Source: Neoroseomonas marina (GTDB lineage Bacteria; Pseudomonadota; Alphaproteobacteria; Acetobacterales; Acetobacteraceae). Taken from it: a stretch of 64,000 bases of DNA. Position numbers and translations under genes: made by a program. The notes below the pieces were generated by a model. That model saw only the letters and a program-made list of their open reading frames with translations, was not told the origin of the DNA and did not search any database. Shown in pieces: positions 54,894 to 64,000 of the stretch; position 1 is the stretch's first letter, and every line of letters begins with the position of its first letter. The stretch spans positions 434,001 to 498,000 of the forward strand of contig NZ_JABBKX010000003.1 in NCBI RefSeq assembly GCF_012927745.1, read 5' to 3'.

Positions 54894-55202
54894 ATGTCCG
54901 TGGCCTATGTCATCGCCTTCCGGGTTCGGGACGGTCAGCGCGACCGGTTCCTCGATCTGCTGAACGGGGTGCTCGACGCCATGCGCGTGGAAACGACCTT
55001 CGTCAGCGTCACGCTGCACGAGGATCCGTCCGATCCGCGGCACTTCCTGCTGCACGAGGTCTGGCAGGACCACCGGGACGTGCTGGAGGTACAGCTGGCG
55101 CGCCCCTACCGCGCCGCCTGGCACGCGACACTGCCCGAGCTGCTGGACGCCCCGCGGGACATCGGGATGTGGACGCCGGTCCGAACCGACCGGCGCGCCT
55201 GA
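54894..55202 (+). CDS. Antibiotic biosynthesis monooxygenase (ABM) domain protein
   Basis: A 102-aa dimeric alpha-beta barrel protein of the ABM/YgiN group. The pattern AYVIAFRVRDGQRDRFLDLL, then FVSVTLHEDPSDPRHFLLHE and VWQDHRDVLE, is typical. Such proteins oxidise quinols without a cofactor or act in stress; the substrate is unknown. It is 85 bp after the permease gene and converges on sufA with the stop codons adjacent. Confidence 0.83.
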   Translation: MSVAYVIAFRVRDGQRDRFLDLLNGVLDAMRVETTFVSVTLHEDPSDPRHFLLHEVWQDHRDVLEVQLARPYRAAWHATLPELLDAPRDIGMWTPVRTDRRA

Positions 55203-55571
55203 TCAGACGTGGAAGGATTCGCCGCAGCCGCAGCGGCCCTTCTCGTTCGGGTTGGTGAAGGTGAAGCCGGCGGTCATCGCCTTCACCTCGTAGTCCATGA
55301 TGGTCCCGATGAGGAACAGCGTTGCCTTGCGGTCGATCAGGACGGTCACGTCCTTGTCGGTGATGACCTCGTCGGTCGGCGCGGGCTCGTCCGTCCAGGA
55401 CAGGTCGTAGGACAATCCTGAGCAGCCCTTGGTCTTGACCCCGATGCGCAGCAGCTTGCCGTGCTCGCCCTTGGCATAGAGCCCCCGCAGCCGGTCCGCC
55501 GCGGCATGGGTGAGCGACATCACCGGCGGCAGGGCACGCTTCGCGCGCGGGGCTTCGATCGTCGTGTTCAT
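55203..55571 (-). CDS. sufA: HesB/IscA-type A-type Fe-S carrier
   Basis: A 122-aa A-type carrier that receives Fe-S clusters from the SufBCD scaffold and passes them to target proteins. The three conserved cysteines are present: KGCSGLSY and the C-terminal CGCGESFHV. The N-terminal 16 residues are an extra basic segment. It is the last gene of the suf operon, 9 bp after sufT. Confidence 0.93.
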   Translation of the reverse strand: MNTTIEAPRAKRALPPVMSLTHAAADRLRGLYAKGEHGKLLRIGVKTKGCSGLSYDLSWTDEPAPTDEVITDKDVTVLIDRKATLFLIGTIMDYEVKAMTAGFTFTNPNEKGRCGCGESFHV

Positions 55572-55580
55572 CGGCGCACC

Positions 55581-55955
55581 TCAGAACATGTTCAGCGCGA
55601 GGCGGGCATCCTCGCTCATACGGGACTGGTCCCAGGGCGGATCCCAGACGACCTCGACCAGCACGTCGGACACGCCCTCGATGCCACGCACCGCGTCCTC
55701 CACCTGGCCCGGCAGTTCCTGGGCGGAGGGGCAGGACGGCGTGGTCAGCGTCATCTCGACCTTCACCTTGCCGTCGTCCTCGATCTCGATCGCGTAGATC
55801 AGGCCGAGCTGGTAGATGTCGACCGGGATCTCCGGATCATAGACGGTGGAGATCGCGGCGATCACCGCATCCTCGCTCACCTTCGGCGCCGGCGGCTTCA
55901 CTTCGCCGTCCGGCGTCCAGGCGGCGCGGGTCTCGGTGGTGGCGGGTTCACTCAC
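55581..55955 (-). CDS. sufT: SUF-associated DUF59 (MIP18-family) protein SufT
   Basis: A 124-aa protein with a DUF59/MIP18 domain: VIAAISTVYDPEIPVDIYQL, MTLTTPSCPSAQELPG (conserved Cys) and the late VVWDPPWDQSRMSEDARLAL. SufT-type proteins help mature Fe-S proteins under high demand. A short Pro/Ala-rich N-terminus (1-30) is not conserved. It overlaps the end of sufU by 8 nt. Confidence 0.92.
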   Translation of the reverse strand: MSEPATTETRAAWTPDGEVKPPAPKVSEDAVIAAISTVYDPEIPVDIYQLGLIYAIEIEDDGKVKVEMTLTTPSCPSAQELPGQVEDAVRGIEGVSDVLVEVVWDPPWDQSRMSEDARLALNMF

Positions 55956-56421
55956 TGCTCGCCTCCTTGGTCCCGTCGAGGGCGGCGTTCAGCGTGTGCC
56001 ACGCCAACGTCGCGCACTTCACGCGGGACGGAAACTCATGAACGCCCGAGAGCGGCGCCAGGCGCTCCATGTCGTCCTGCAGCGCCGCGCCGCAATCCGG
56101 GCAGGTGCCTGTCATGGCCAACTCGCGGAACTTCGCGCCGAGGTCCTTCGCCTCATCGGCCGTCTTGCCCTTCACCACCTCGGTCATCAGGGAGGCGGAG
56201 GCGGTCGAGATGGCGCAACCGCGGCCCTGGAAGGCGGCTTCGGCGATGTGGTGGTCGGGCGTCATCTTGAGGAACAGCTCGATGCGATCGCCGCACATCG
56301 GATTGTCGCCGCGCGCGGTCGCGTCCGCATCTTCCAGTCGCCGGAAGTTCCGCGGCTTGCGGCCGTGGTCGAGGATGACCTCCTGATAGAGGTCGCGCAG
56401 GTCGTCGAAGAGGCCGCTCAT
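55948..56421 (-). CDS. sufU: SufU scaffold/sulfur-transfer protein
   Basis: A 157-aa NifU/IscU-like protein that accepts sulfur from SufS. The three conserved cysteines are in NPMCGDRIEL, GRGCAIS and RVKCATLAW. An insertion typical of SufU carries an extra TCPDCGAAL pair, giving a second CXXC. I chose ATG 56421 because it overlaps the sufS stop (ATGA). Confidence 0.93.
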   Translation of the reverse strand: MSGLFDDLRDLYQEVILDHGRKPRNFRRLEDADATARGDNPMCGDRIELFLKMTPDHHIAEAAFQGRGCAISTASASLMTEVVKGKTADEAKDLGAKFRELAMTGTCPDCGAALQDDMERLAPLSGVHEFPSRVKCATLAWHTLNAALDGTKEASSE

Positions 56422-57665
56422 TTGAAGAACTCCCGCGCCTCGGTCAGCGCGCGCGCGAGCAGATCCACTTCCTCCTTCGTCGTATAGAGCCCGAAGGAAG
56501 CCCGCGTCGTGCCGTTGTCGAGCCCGAAGCGCGCGTGCAGCGGTTCGGCGCAATGCCGCCCGGCGCGCACCGCGATGCCCGCGCGGTCGAGCAGCGTCGC
56601 GAGGTCGTGCGGATGCGCAGCGTCGAGTGCGAAGGCGAAGACGCCGCCGCGATCCTGCGCGCGGCCCAGCAGCGTCAGGCCCGGCACCTCGGACAGCGCG
56701 CCCATGGCGTGGTCGACCAGCGAGCGCTCATGCGCCTCGATCGCCGGCATGCCGATGGCAGTGACATAGTCGATCGCGGCATGCAGGCCGACGGCCTCGA
56801 TGATCGGCGGCGTGCCGGCCTCGAACTTCGCCGGGACGGCGGCCCATTCCGACTTCTCGAAGGTGACGACGGAAATCATGTCGCCGCCGCCGAGGAAGGG
56901 CGGCATCCGATCTAGGTGCTCCAGCCTCGCCCAGAGCACGCCGATGCCCGTGGGGCCATACAGCTTGTGGCCGGTGAAGCAGTAGAAGTCGCAGCCGATC
57001 GCCTGCAGGTCCACGCGCCGGTGCACCGCGGCCTGGGAGCCATCGAACAGGACCTTGGCGCCATGGGCATGGGCGAGCGCCACGATGCGCTCGACCGGCG
57101 TCACGGTGCCGAGCACGTTCGACATGTGCGCGACCGCGACCAGCCCGACCTTGCCGTCGGCGAGCTTGCGCTCGAGGTCGTCCATGTCGAGTTCGCCGGC
57201 GTCGGTCACGCGACAGACGCGCAGCTCGATGCCCTTGTCGTCGCGCAGCATCTGCCACGGGACGATGTTCGCGTGGTGCTCCAGCTCGGAGATCAGCACA
57301 GCCTGGCCCGGCGTCATCACCCCGCGGCCCCAGGAATGGGCGACGAGGTTCATCGCCTCGGTGCTGTTCTTCGTGAAGACGATCTCGCGCGCGTCGGCGG
57401 CGTTCAGGAAGCGGGCGGTCGCGGTGCGCGCGGCCTCGTAGGAATCGGTCGCGAGTTCGGACAGGCGATAGGCGCCGCGATGGACGTTGGCGTAGGCCGT
57501 CTCCATGCAACGGACCATGGCATCGATGACGGCGCGCGGCTTCTGGGCACTCGCGCCGGAATCGAGGAAGACCAGCGGCCGCCCACGCGCCTGCGGCTGC
57601 GACAGGATCGGGAAATCCTGCCGGATGCGCGCGACGTCGAAGGTGGCCGGGGTCAGCGTGTCCAT
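56418..57665 (-). CDS. sufS: Cysteine desulfurase SufS
   Basis: A 415-aa PLP-dependent cysteine desulfurase (class II, SufS type). Visible are FLDSGASAQKPRAVIDAMVR, SELEHHANIVPWQ, the PLP lysine in CFTGHKLYGPTGIGVLW and the catalytic cysteine in RAGRHCAEPLHARFG. It supplies persulfide sulfur to SufU. ATG 57665 overlaps the sufD stop codon. Confidence 0.96.
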   Translation of the reverse strand: MDTLTPATFDVARIRQDFPILSQPQARGRPLVFLDSGASAQKPRAVIDAMVRCMETAYANVHRGAYRLSELATDSYEAARTATARFLNAADAREIVFTKNSTEAMNLVAHSWGRGVMTPGQAVLISELEHHANIVPWQMLRDDKGIELRVCRVTDAGELDMDDLERKLADGKVGLVAVAHMSNVLGTVTPVERIVALAHAHGAKVLFDGSQAAVHRRVDLQAIGCDFYCFTGHKLYGPTGIGVLWARLEHLDRMPPFLGGGDMISVVTFEKSEWAAVPAKFEAGTPPIIEAVGLHAAIDYVTAIGMPAIEAHERSLVDHAMGALSEVPGLTLLGRAQDRGGVFAFALDAAHPHDLATLLDRAGIAVRAGRHCAEPLHARFGLDNGTTRASFGLYTTKEEVDLLARALTEAREFFK

Positions 57666-58953
57666 CACGCAGCCGCCCCCTGGCGGGCCCACCAATTGTC
57701 CAGCGCCCGCGTCAGCGCGGTGCGGAGCGTCTCGTCGGTCACGGTCTCCACCGCCTCATGCAGGAAGGCCTCCACCAGCATGGCCTTGGCCTGGCTCTCG
57801 GGGATGCCGCGGGAGCGGAGGTAGAACAGGCTGTCCGCATCCAGCGCGCCCACCGTCGCACCGTGGCTGCACTTCACGTCGTCGGCGTAGATTTCCAGCT
57901 GTGGCTTGCTGTCGATCTCGGCGTTCTCGCTGAGCAACAGCGCCTGGTTCATCTGGTAGCCGTCGGTCTTCTGGGCGGCCTGATGCACGAAGATCTTGCC
58001 CTGGAAGACCCCGCGCGACCGGCCGGCCAGCACCGTCTTGTAGGTCTGGCGGGACGCGCAATCGGGTGCGGCGTGATCGAGCGACGTGGTGGTGTCCACA
58101 TGCTGGCCATCGGCGGCCATCTGCGCACCGTTCATGTGGCAGGCGGCCTTGGGGCCGGTCAGCGCGGCATGGATCTCGTTGCGCGTCAGGCGCGGGCCCG
58201 CGGCGACGGTGAAGTTGTCGTAGGTGCCACCCGCGGCGATCGCCGCGTAGATGGTGGACAGGTGGAAGACGGTCGCTTCCTCCTGCAGCATCCGGCCGTG
58301 CGTAAAGGTTGCGCCCTCGGCGACCTCGATCTCGAAGACCGGGTTGTGCAGGCATTGGCCGCGGCCGGTGGCCGTCTCGATCAGCGTCAGCCTGGCACCG
58401 GCGGCGAGGCGGATCAGGTGCCGCGGATGGAAGGCGAAGGGACGCCCCGGATCGACGGCGATCGAGACGAGTTCCAGCAGCCCGCCATCGAGACCCTCCG
58501 GCAGGTCGATGAACAGCCCGTCCTCGAACAGCATGGTGTTCAGCGCGACCAGCGGCTCGCTGCCCGGCTTGGCCAGCGCGCCGAGGAAGGGCTCCGCGGC
58601 GTTGAGATCCTGCGCCAGGCTGCCGACGCGATGGGCCAGCCCATCCAGCGTCGAGAGATCGGAACGGAATCGCCCGTCCACGAAGACCGCGCGATGTGCC
58701 GCGTTCGCCACCGGCAGGGCGATCGCGCCTTCCACCATCGTCAGCGGCTCCGCGAAGGAGGACTGCGCGACGGGGGCGAGGTCGGTGTACTTCCACTGCT
58801 CGATGCGCCGCGTCGGGAAGCCCCGCGCGGCGAAGTGGACGGCGGCGTCGGCGCGCAGCGTGTTCAGCCAGGGCTTGCGGGCGCCGGGCAGGTGGACCTT
58901 CAGGCCCTCATAGCGGGCGAGAAAGCCGGCGGCGCCAGTGGCGACGGGTGCCG

Positions 58954-58957
<4 letters not shown>
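57665..58957 (-). CDS. sufD: SufD, Fe-S assembly scaffold subunit
   Basis: A 430-aa beta-helix protein of the SufB/SufD family, partner of SufB and SufC. Conserved parts are RRIEQWKYTDLAPVAQSSFA near the N-terminus, YKTVLAGRSRGVFQGKIFVH, KPQLEIYADDVKCSHGATVG and the C-terminal FYLRSRGIPESQAKAMLVEA. The His in KCSHGATVG is a cluster-site residue. It overlaps sufC by 4 nt. Confidence 0.95.
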
Positions 58958-59699
<742 letters not shown>

Positions 59700-59700
<1 letters not shown>

Positions 59701-61196
59701 CAGCCCACGCTCCCTTCCAGAGAAATCTGCAGCAACTTCTGCGCTTCCACCGCGAACTCCATCGGGAGTTCCTTCAGCACCTCGCGGCAGAAGCCATTGA
59801 CGATGAGCCCGACCGCCTCTTCCTCGCTCAGGCCCCGCTGGCGGCAATAGAAAAGCTGGTCCTCCGCGATGCGGCTGGTAGTCGCTTCGTGCTCCACCTT
59901 GGCGGACAGGCAGCGGTTCTCGATGTAGGGCACGGTGTGCGCCCCGCACAGATCGCCGATCAGCAGGCTGTCGCACTGGGTGAAGTTGCGCGCGCCCGTC
60001 GCCTTCGCGCCGATGCGCACCAGGCCGCGATAGGTGTTCTGCCCGTGCCCGGCGCTGATGCCCTTCGACACGATGGTCGACTTGGTGCGCGGGCCGATGT
60101 GGAACATCTTCGTGCCCGTGTCGGCCTGCTGGTAGTTGTTGGTGATGGCGACGGAGTAGAACTCACCCACCGAATCCTCGCCCTGCAGGATGCAGGAGGG
60201 ATACTTCCAGGTGATGGCCGACCCCGTCTCCACCTGCGTCCAGGAAATCTTGGACCGCGCGCCGCGGCAGGCGCCGCGCTTGGTGACGAAGTTGTAGATG
60301 CCGCCCTTGCCCTCGGCGTCGCCGGGGTACCAGTTCTGGACGGTGGAATACTTGATGGTCGCGTCATCCATCGCGACCAGCTCCACCACCGCGGCGTGCA
60401 GCTGGTTCTCGTCGCGCATCGGGGCCGTGCAGCCTTCCAGATACGAGACGTAGGAGCCCTCGTCGGCAACGATCAGCGTGCGCTCGAACTGCCCGGTGCT
60501 CTTGGCGTTGATACGGAAATAGGTCGACAGCTCCATCGGGCAGCGCACGCCCTTCGGGATGTAGACGAAGGACCCGTCGGTGAAGACCGCGCTGTTCAGC
60601 GCGGCGAAGAAATTGTCGCCCTGCGGCACCACGGTGCCGAGATACTTCCGCACCAGTTCGGGATGCGTCTGCACCGCCTCGCTGATCGAGCAGAAGACGA
60701 TGCCTTCCTTCTCCAGCCGGTCCTTGAAGGTGGTCGCGACGGAGACGCTGTCGAACACGGCATCGACAGCGACCGGCATGCGCCCCTCGGCCGGGGTGGA
60801 CCCCGCGCCTTCGACGCCCGCCAGGATCTCCTGCTCGCGCAGCGGGATGCCAAGCTTGGCGTAGGTCTTCAGCAGCTCCGGGTCGACCTCGTCGAGCGAC
60901 TTCGGCGCGACCTTCTGCTTGGGCGCGGCGTAGTAGTAGCTGTCCTGGTAGTCGATCGGCGGATACTTCACCGCCGCCCAGCGCGGTTCCTCCATCGCCT
61001 TCCAGGCGGCGAAGGCGCGCAGGCGCCATTCGAGCAGCCATTCGGGCTCGTTCTTCTTCGCGCTGATGAAGCGGACGATGTCCTCGTTCAGCCCCTTGGG
61101 GGCGAACTCCATCTCGATGTCCGTCTCGAAGCCCCATTTGTAGCCGGACTCGGTGACGGACTGGACGGTTTCGATCGTCTCGGTGACGGCAGGCAT
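59700..61196 (-). CDS. sufB: SufB, Fe-S assembly scaffold subunit
   Basis: A 498-aa protein that builds the cluster on SufBCD. Typical segments are [80 protein letters not shown], and [20 protein letters not shown] with the C-terminal cysteine. It is the first structural gene of the operon and begins 5 bp after the stop of the rrf2-type regulator. Confidence 0.97.
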
Positions 61197-61201
61197 CGTC
61201 T

Positions 61202-61648
61202 CTACTCCGCGGCGACGACGTCGGGGTGCGGCACGATGGCCGGCACGCGCGCGAGGTCGGCGATGGAAATGCCGGACAGCGCCCGGCGGATGGCATCGTT
61301 CACAGGGTCCCACCGGCCGCGCACGGGGCATGTCGCCTCCGCATCGCAAAGGCCGATCGAATTGTCCACGCAGGCGGTCAGCGCGATGGGGCCGTCTATC
61401 GCGGCGATCACGTCGGTCAATGGCATCTCGGCCAGCGGCCGCGCCAGGCGGTAGCCGCCCGCCGCCCCGCGCCGCCCCTCGACCAGGCCCGCATGGGACA
61501 GGATCTTCAGCACCTTCGCCACCGTCGGCTCTCCCAGCCCGGTCGCCGCGGCGAGGCCCGGCGCGGTCAGCACCCCCCCATCCTCGGCTTCCTCGAGCCT
61601 GGTCAGCACCACCACGGCGTAGTCGGTCAGCTTGGACAGCCGCAGCAC
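61202..61648 (-). CDS. Rrf2-family Fe-S-sensing regulator of the suf operon
   Basis: A 148-aa Rrf2 regulator. The winged helix (1-70) includes [19 protein letters not shown] and [20 protein letters not shown]; three cysteines, Cys93, Cys101 and Cys107 ([20 protein letters not shown]), should hold a cluster as in IscR and SUF-type regulators. I chose GTG 61648 because AGGAGGG lies 9 nt upstream, and the protein then begins [10 protein letters not shown]. It leads the suf operon and probably controls it by cluster sensing. Confidence 0.92.
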   Translation of the reverse strand: MLRLSKLTDYAVVVLTRLEEAEDGGVLTAPGLAAATGLGEPTVAKVLKILSHAGLVEGRRGAAGGYRLARPLAEMPLTDVIAAIDGPIALTACVDNSIGLCDAEATCPVRGRWDPVNDAIRRALSGISIADLARVPAIVPHPDVVAAE

Positions 61649-61692
61649 GGCCGTTGCCCTCCTGCAATCAGGACCCGATTGGTACGGATTGC

Positions 61693-61721
61693 AGATGCGC
61701 TTGCATCGATCCTCTGTCAAG
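61693..61721 (-). promoter_or_regulatory. Promoter candidate of the suf operon
   Basis: On the minus strand a perfect TTGACA -35 box (61721-61716) is followed after 17 nt by CATCTG (61698-61693), a weak -10. A weak -10 with a strong -35 is common where an Rrf2 regulator binds. No clear long palindrome is visible. Confidence 0.45.
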
Positions 61722-61783
61722 GCGGCCTGGACGGCCAGACGAGCGCCTTCCATCCTGCCCCGGCGACAGCGGGAGAAAGCGCG

Positions 61784-62668
61784 ATGCCGACCATCCGGAC
61801 CGACGACGGCGTGGACCTCTACTACGAGGAAGCCGGATCCGGCATCCCGATGGTCTTCGTGCACGAATTCGCCGGGGATTACCGGTCCTGGGAGCCGCAG
61901 ATGCGGTTCTTCTCGCGCCGCTACCGCTGCGTCGCCTATTGCGCCCGGGGGTATCCGCCCTCCGCCGTGCCGGCAGACCCGAAATCCTATTCGCAGGACC
62001 ATGCGACGAACGACATCGCGGCCGTGGTCCGGGCGCTCGACCTCGCGCCGGCGCATATCGTGGGCCTGTCCATGGGCGCCTTCGCGACGCTGCATTTCGG
62101 CCTGCGCTATCCGCGAATGGCCCGCAGCCTGGTCGCGGCCGGCGTCGGCTACGGCGCCGCCCCGGACAAACGGGACCAGTTCCGGGCCGAGACCGACGCC
62201 GCCATCGCCCGCCTGCGCACCGAGGGCATGGCCGTCTACGGCAAGACCTACGCCCATGGCCCGACCCGCCTGGTCTTCGAGGAATCCGACCCGCGCGGCT
62301 TCGCCGAGTTCGAGGCCCAGCTGTGCGAGCATTCCACCGAAGGCTCGGCGCTGACCATGCAGGGCGTGCAGCGCGAACGGCCCTCCCTTTTCGACCTCGC
62401 CGAGGGTTTCCGCGCCTACACCACGCCGACGCTGGTCGTGGCGGGGGACGAGGACGATCCGACGCTCGAGCCCGCGCTCTACCTCAAGCGCACCATCCCG
62501 ACGAGCGCGCTGATGGTGCTGCCGAAATGCGGGCACACCATGAACCTGGAGCATCCGGATGCCTTCAACCGGGCCGTGCTCGACTTCGTGACGCAGGTCG
62601 ATGCCGGCGCCTGGCGGCGGCGTATCCCGGCCAGCCAGAGCGGCAGCATTATCGCCGCGAAGACCTGA
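61784..62668 (+). CDS. Alpha/beta hydrolase
   Basis: A 294-aa alpha/beta hydrolase. The nucleophile is the Ser of VGLSMGAFATLHFGLRYPRM (about Ser96), the acid is in VVAGDEDDPTLEP, and the histidine is in KCGHTMNLEHPDAFN. The N-terminal GSGIPMVFVHEFAGDYRSWE matches the HGxPgs oxyanion region, with Glu replacing the usual Gly. ATG 61784 follows GGGAGAAAG. It is divergent from the suf regulator, but no functional link is evident. Confidence 0.87.
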   Translation: MPTIRTDDGVDLYYEEAGSGIPMVFVHEFAGDYRSWEPQMRFFSRRYRCVAYCARGYPPSAVPADPKSYSQDHATNDIAAVVRALDLAPAHIVGLSMGAFATLHFGLRYPRMARSLVAAGVGYGAAPDKRDQFRAETDAAIARLRTEGMAVYGKTYAHGPTRLVFEESDPRGFAEFEAQLCEHSTEGSALTMQGVQRERPSLFDLAEGFRAYTTPTLVVAGDEDDPTLEPALYLKRTIPTSALMVLPKCGHTMNLEHPDAFNRAVLDFVTQVDAGAWRRRIPASQSGSIIAAKT

Positions 62669-62678
62669 CGCGCCGGCG

Positions 62679-63128
62679 TCAGAGCTTCAGTTTCATGCCC
62701 TCATGGCTGGCGACGAAGCCCAAGGTCTCATAGAAGCGGCGCGCATCCCCGCGCGACTTGTTGGTGGTCAGTTGCACGATGCCACAGCCGCGGGCACGGC
62801 ATTGGTCGATCGCCCATTCGAACATCTGCCGACCGAGGCCGCCGCCACGCGCCTCGGCGGCGATACGCACGCTCTCGATCTGTCCGCGCCACATGCCGCG
62901 ATGGGACAGGCCGGGGATGAAGCTCAGCTGCAGGCAGCCGGCGACGCGACCCGCGATCTCGACCACCGCGAGGAACTGGTTCGCATCGGCCGCGATCGCC
63001 GCGAAGGCTTCATCATAGCCAGGGTCGCCAGGCTTCTCCCGCGCCGCACCGAGCACGTCGTCGGCGAGCAGGGCCACGATCGCCGGTACGTCGGCCGCGA
63101 TCGCGCGGCGGAACACCGGCGCGCTCAC
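62679..63128 (-). CDS. GNAT-family N-acetyltransferase
   Basis: A 149-aa acetyltransferase. The acetyl-CoA loop is ARGGGLGRQMFEWAIDQCRA, flanked by the beta-strand IESVRIAAE and the C-terminal RFYETLGFVASHEGMKLKL. Its substrate (a small amine or protein N-terminus) cannot be inferred. It starts with GTG 63128, overlapping the stop of the cyclopropane synthase gene (GTGA). Confidence 0.88.
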   Translation of the reverse strand: MSAPVFRRAIAADVPAIVALLADDVLGAAREKPGDPGYDEAFAAIAADANQFLAVVEIAGRVAGCLQLSFIPGLSHRGMWRGQIESVRIAAEARGGGLGRQMFEWAIDQCRARGCGIVQLTTNKSRGDARRFYETLGFVASHEGMKLKL

Positions 63129-64000
63129 GCGTAGAGGTCCTGCCGCGTCGGCGGCAGGCCCGAGGCCCCGCGCGCCCGCTTGGTCGCCACCGTCTGGAAG
63201 ATGCCGACCGTGCCGCGCTCGAAGGCAAGCGCGCAGCCGGCCAGATACATCAACCAGATCTTGGTCTTGGCCTCGCCGGCTTCGCGATACGCAGCCTCGC
63301 GATGGGCGTGGAGCCGCTCGGTCCATAGCCGACAGGTCCGACCGTAATGCTCGCGCCAGCCCTCGGTATCGTGGATCTCGAAGCCGTTGCGTTCCATCGC
63401 ATCGGTCGTGCCCCCGATATGGTCCAGCTCGCCGCCCGGGAAGATGTAGTTCACCAATGTGCGGAACTCGGGGTTCGCCTTGCGGAACTTCTTCTCGGTC
63501 GCCTTCATCGGCCGTGCGATCGCGTGGTGCAGGTAGATCCCGCGCGGCTTCAGCAGGCCGCGGATGTGGCGGAAATATCCGTCCCGGTTGTCGAGCCCGA
63601 CATGCTCGAACATGCCGATGGAGGCGACCTTGTCGAACTCCATGTCCGTGAGGTCGCGAAAGTCGCGCAACTCGATGGTGACGCGATCCTGAAGGCCGAG
63701 CCGCCGCACCTTCTCCGTCGCGAAGTCGAACTGCGCCTGGGACAAGGTCACGCCATGCGCCTGCACGCCGTAGTGCTGCGCCGCATGGCAGACGAGACCG
63801 CCCCAGCCGCAGCCGATGTCCAGCATCCGCTCCCCGGGCTTCAGCCGCAGCTTGCGGCAGGACATGTCGAGCTTGGCCTTCTGCGCGGTCGCGAGGTCCG
63901 CCTCCCAATCCGGGAAGTAGGCGCAGGAGTAGACCATCTCGGGGTCGAGGAAGAGCGCGTAGAAGGCGTTCGACACATCGTAGTGGAACTGCACCTGCGC
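63125..64000 (-). CDS. cfa: Cyclopropane-fatty-acyl-phospholipid synthase-like, 5' end outside window
   Basis: The last 292 codons of a SAM-dependent cyclopropane-fatty-acid synthase, which modifies unsaturated phospholipid acyl chains in the membrane. The catalytic domain begins with FHYDVSNAFYALFLDPEMVY and SCAYF, followed by SAM motif I MLDIGCGWGGLVCHAA, GVTLSQAQ, SIGMFEHVG and the YIFPGGELDHIG region. The frame is open to the window edge, so the N-terminal domain is outside. It is coupled to the GNAT gene. Confidence 0.93.
   Translation of the reverse strand, partial: AQVQFHYDVSNAFYALFLDPEMVYSCAYFPDWEADLATAQKAKLDMSCRKLRLKPGERMLDIGCGWGGLVCHAAQHYGVQAHGVTLSQAQFDFATEKVRRLGLQDRVTIELRDFRDLTDMEFDKVASIGMFEHVGLDNRDGYFRHIRGLLKPRGIYLHHAIARPMKATEKKFRKANPEFRTLVNYIFPGGELDHIGGTTDAMERNGFEIHDTEGWREHYGRTCRLWTERLHAHREAAYREAGEAKTKIWLMYLAGCALAFERGTVGIFQTVATKRARGASGLPPTRQDLYA

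Overview
The window is a high-GC chromosomal segment (roughly 70% G+C by eye) of an alphaproteobacterium. The several periplasmic Bug/TctC solute receptors, the glnB-glnA operon, the rrf2-sufBCDSUT-sufA operon, malate synthase G and a PdxR-like regulator fit an Acetobacteraceae (Roseomonas-like) organism. This assignment is an inference from gene content, not from a marker-gene tree. No rRNA, tRNA or CRISPR array was seen.

Layout. 1-7.2 kb: a compact minus-strand catabolic operon, read as rutA-like monooxygenase, amidase, PhnA-like, FAH-family hydrolase, Bug receptor, amidase and M20 peptidase, with a polysaccharide-deacetylase-family gene divergent from it. 8.3-15.8 kb: a second Bug receptor, a PilZ protein, gamma-glutamyltransferase, malate synthase G, an AapJ-type receptor and a PNPOx-like flavoprotein divergent from a MocR/PdxR-type regulator with a palindromic operator between them. 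17-19.3 kb: a YegD-like Hsp70 and DUF3297. 19.3-19.83 kb: a small AT-richer relic with a truncated phage head-closure-like gene. 20-23.5 kb: an aminotransferase, then glnB-glnA behind a sigma-54-like promoter and an NtrC-type dyad. 23.6-30.2 kb: an HEXXH-motif protein of unknown function, a lipoprotein, a class V aminotransferase, an XRE regulator, a purine permease, a decayed HxlR regulator and an acyl-CoA dehydrogenase. 30.4-34.6 kb: parE and a low-GC, twice-frameshifted GT-C-type membrane protein gene. 34.6-41.5 kb: an SH3 lipoprotein, Dps, an MFS transporter with a C-terminal extra domain, DUF817, a PH-domain protein, an ATP-grasp ligase paired with a Bug receptor, and a DUF1214 remnant. 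41.6-55.2 kb: hydrolase, DEAD-box helicase, glutaryl-CoA dehydrogenase, DUF2721, RNA uracil methyltransferase, FkbM methyltransferase, two tandem metallo-beta-lactamase-fold proteins, and a TetR-HlyD-ABC-ABC export operon. 55.2-61.7 kb: the complete SUF iron-sulfur operon under an Rrf2 regulator. 61.8-64 kb: a hydrolase, a GNAT acetyltransferase and a partial cyclopropane-fatty-acid synthase.

Together these show nitrogen control (glnBA, RutA-like, purine permease, amidases), scavenging of organic acids and amides (Bug receptors), Fe-S assembly and small-molecule export. The most interesting unexplained unit is the rutA-amidase-PhnA-FAH-Bug-amidase-M20 operon, which looks like a route for an N-heterocyclic or amide substrate that is not the canonical Rut pathway. 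Three decayed loci and one phage relic mark sites of gene turnover.
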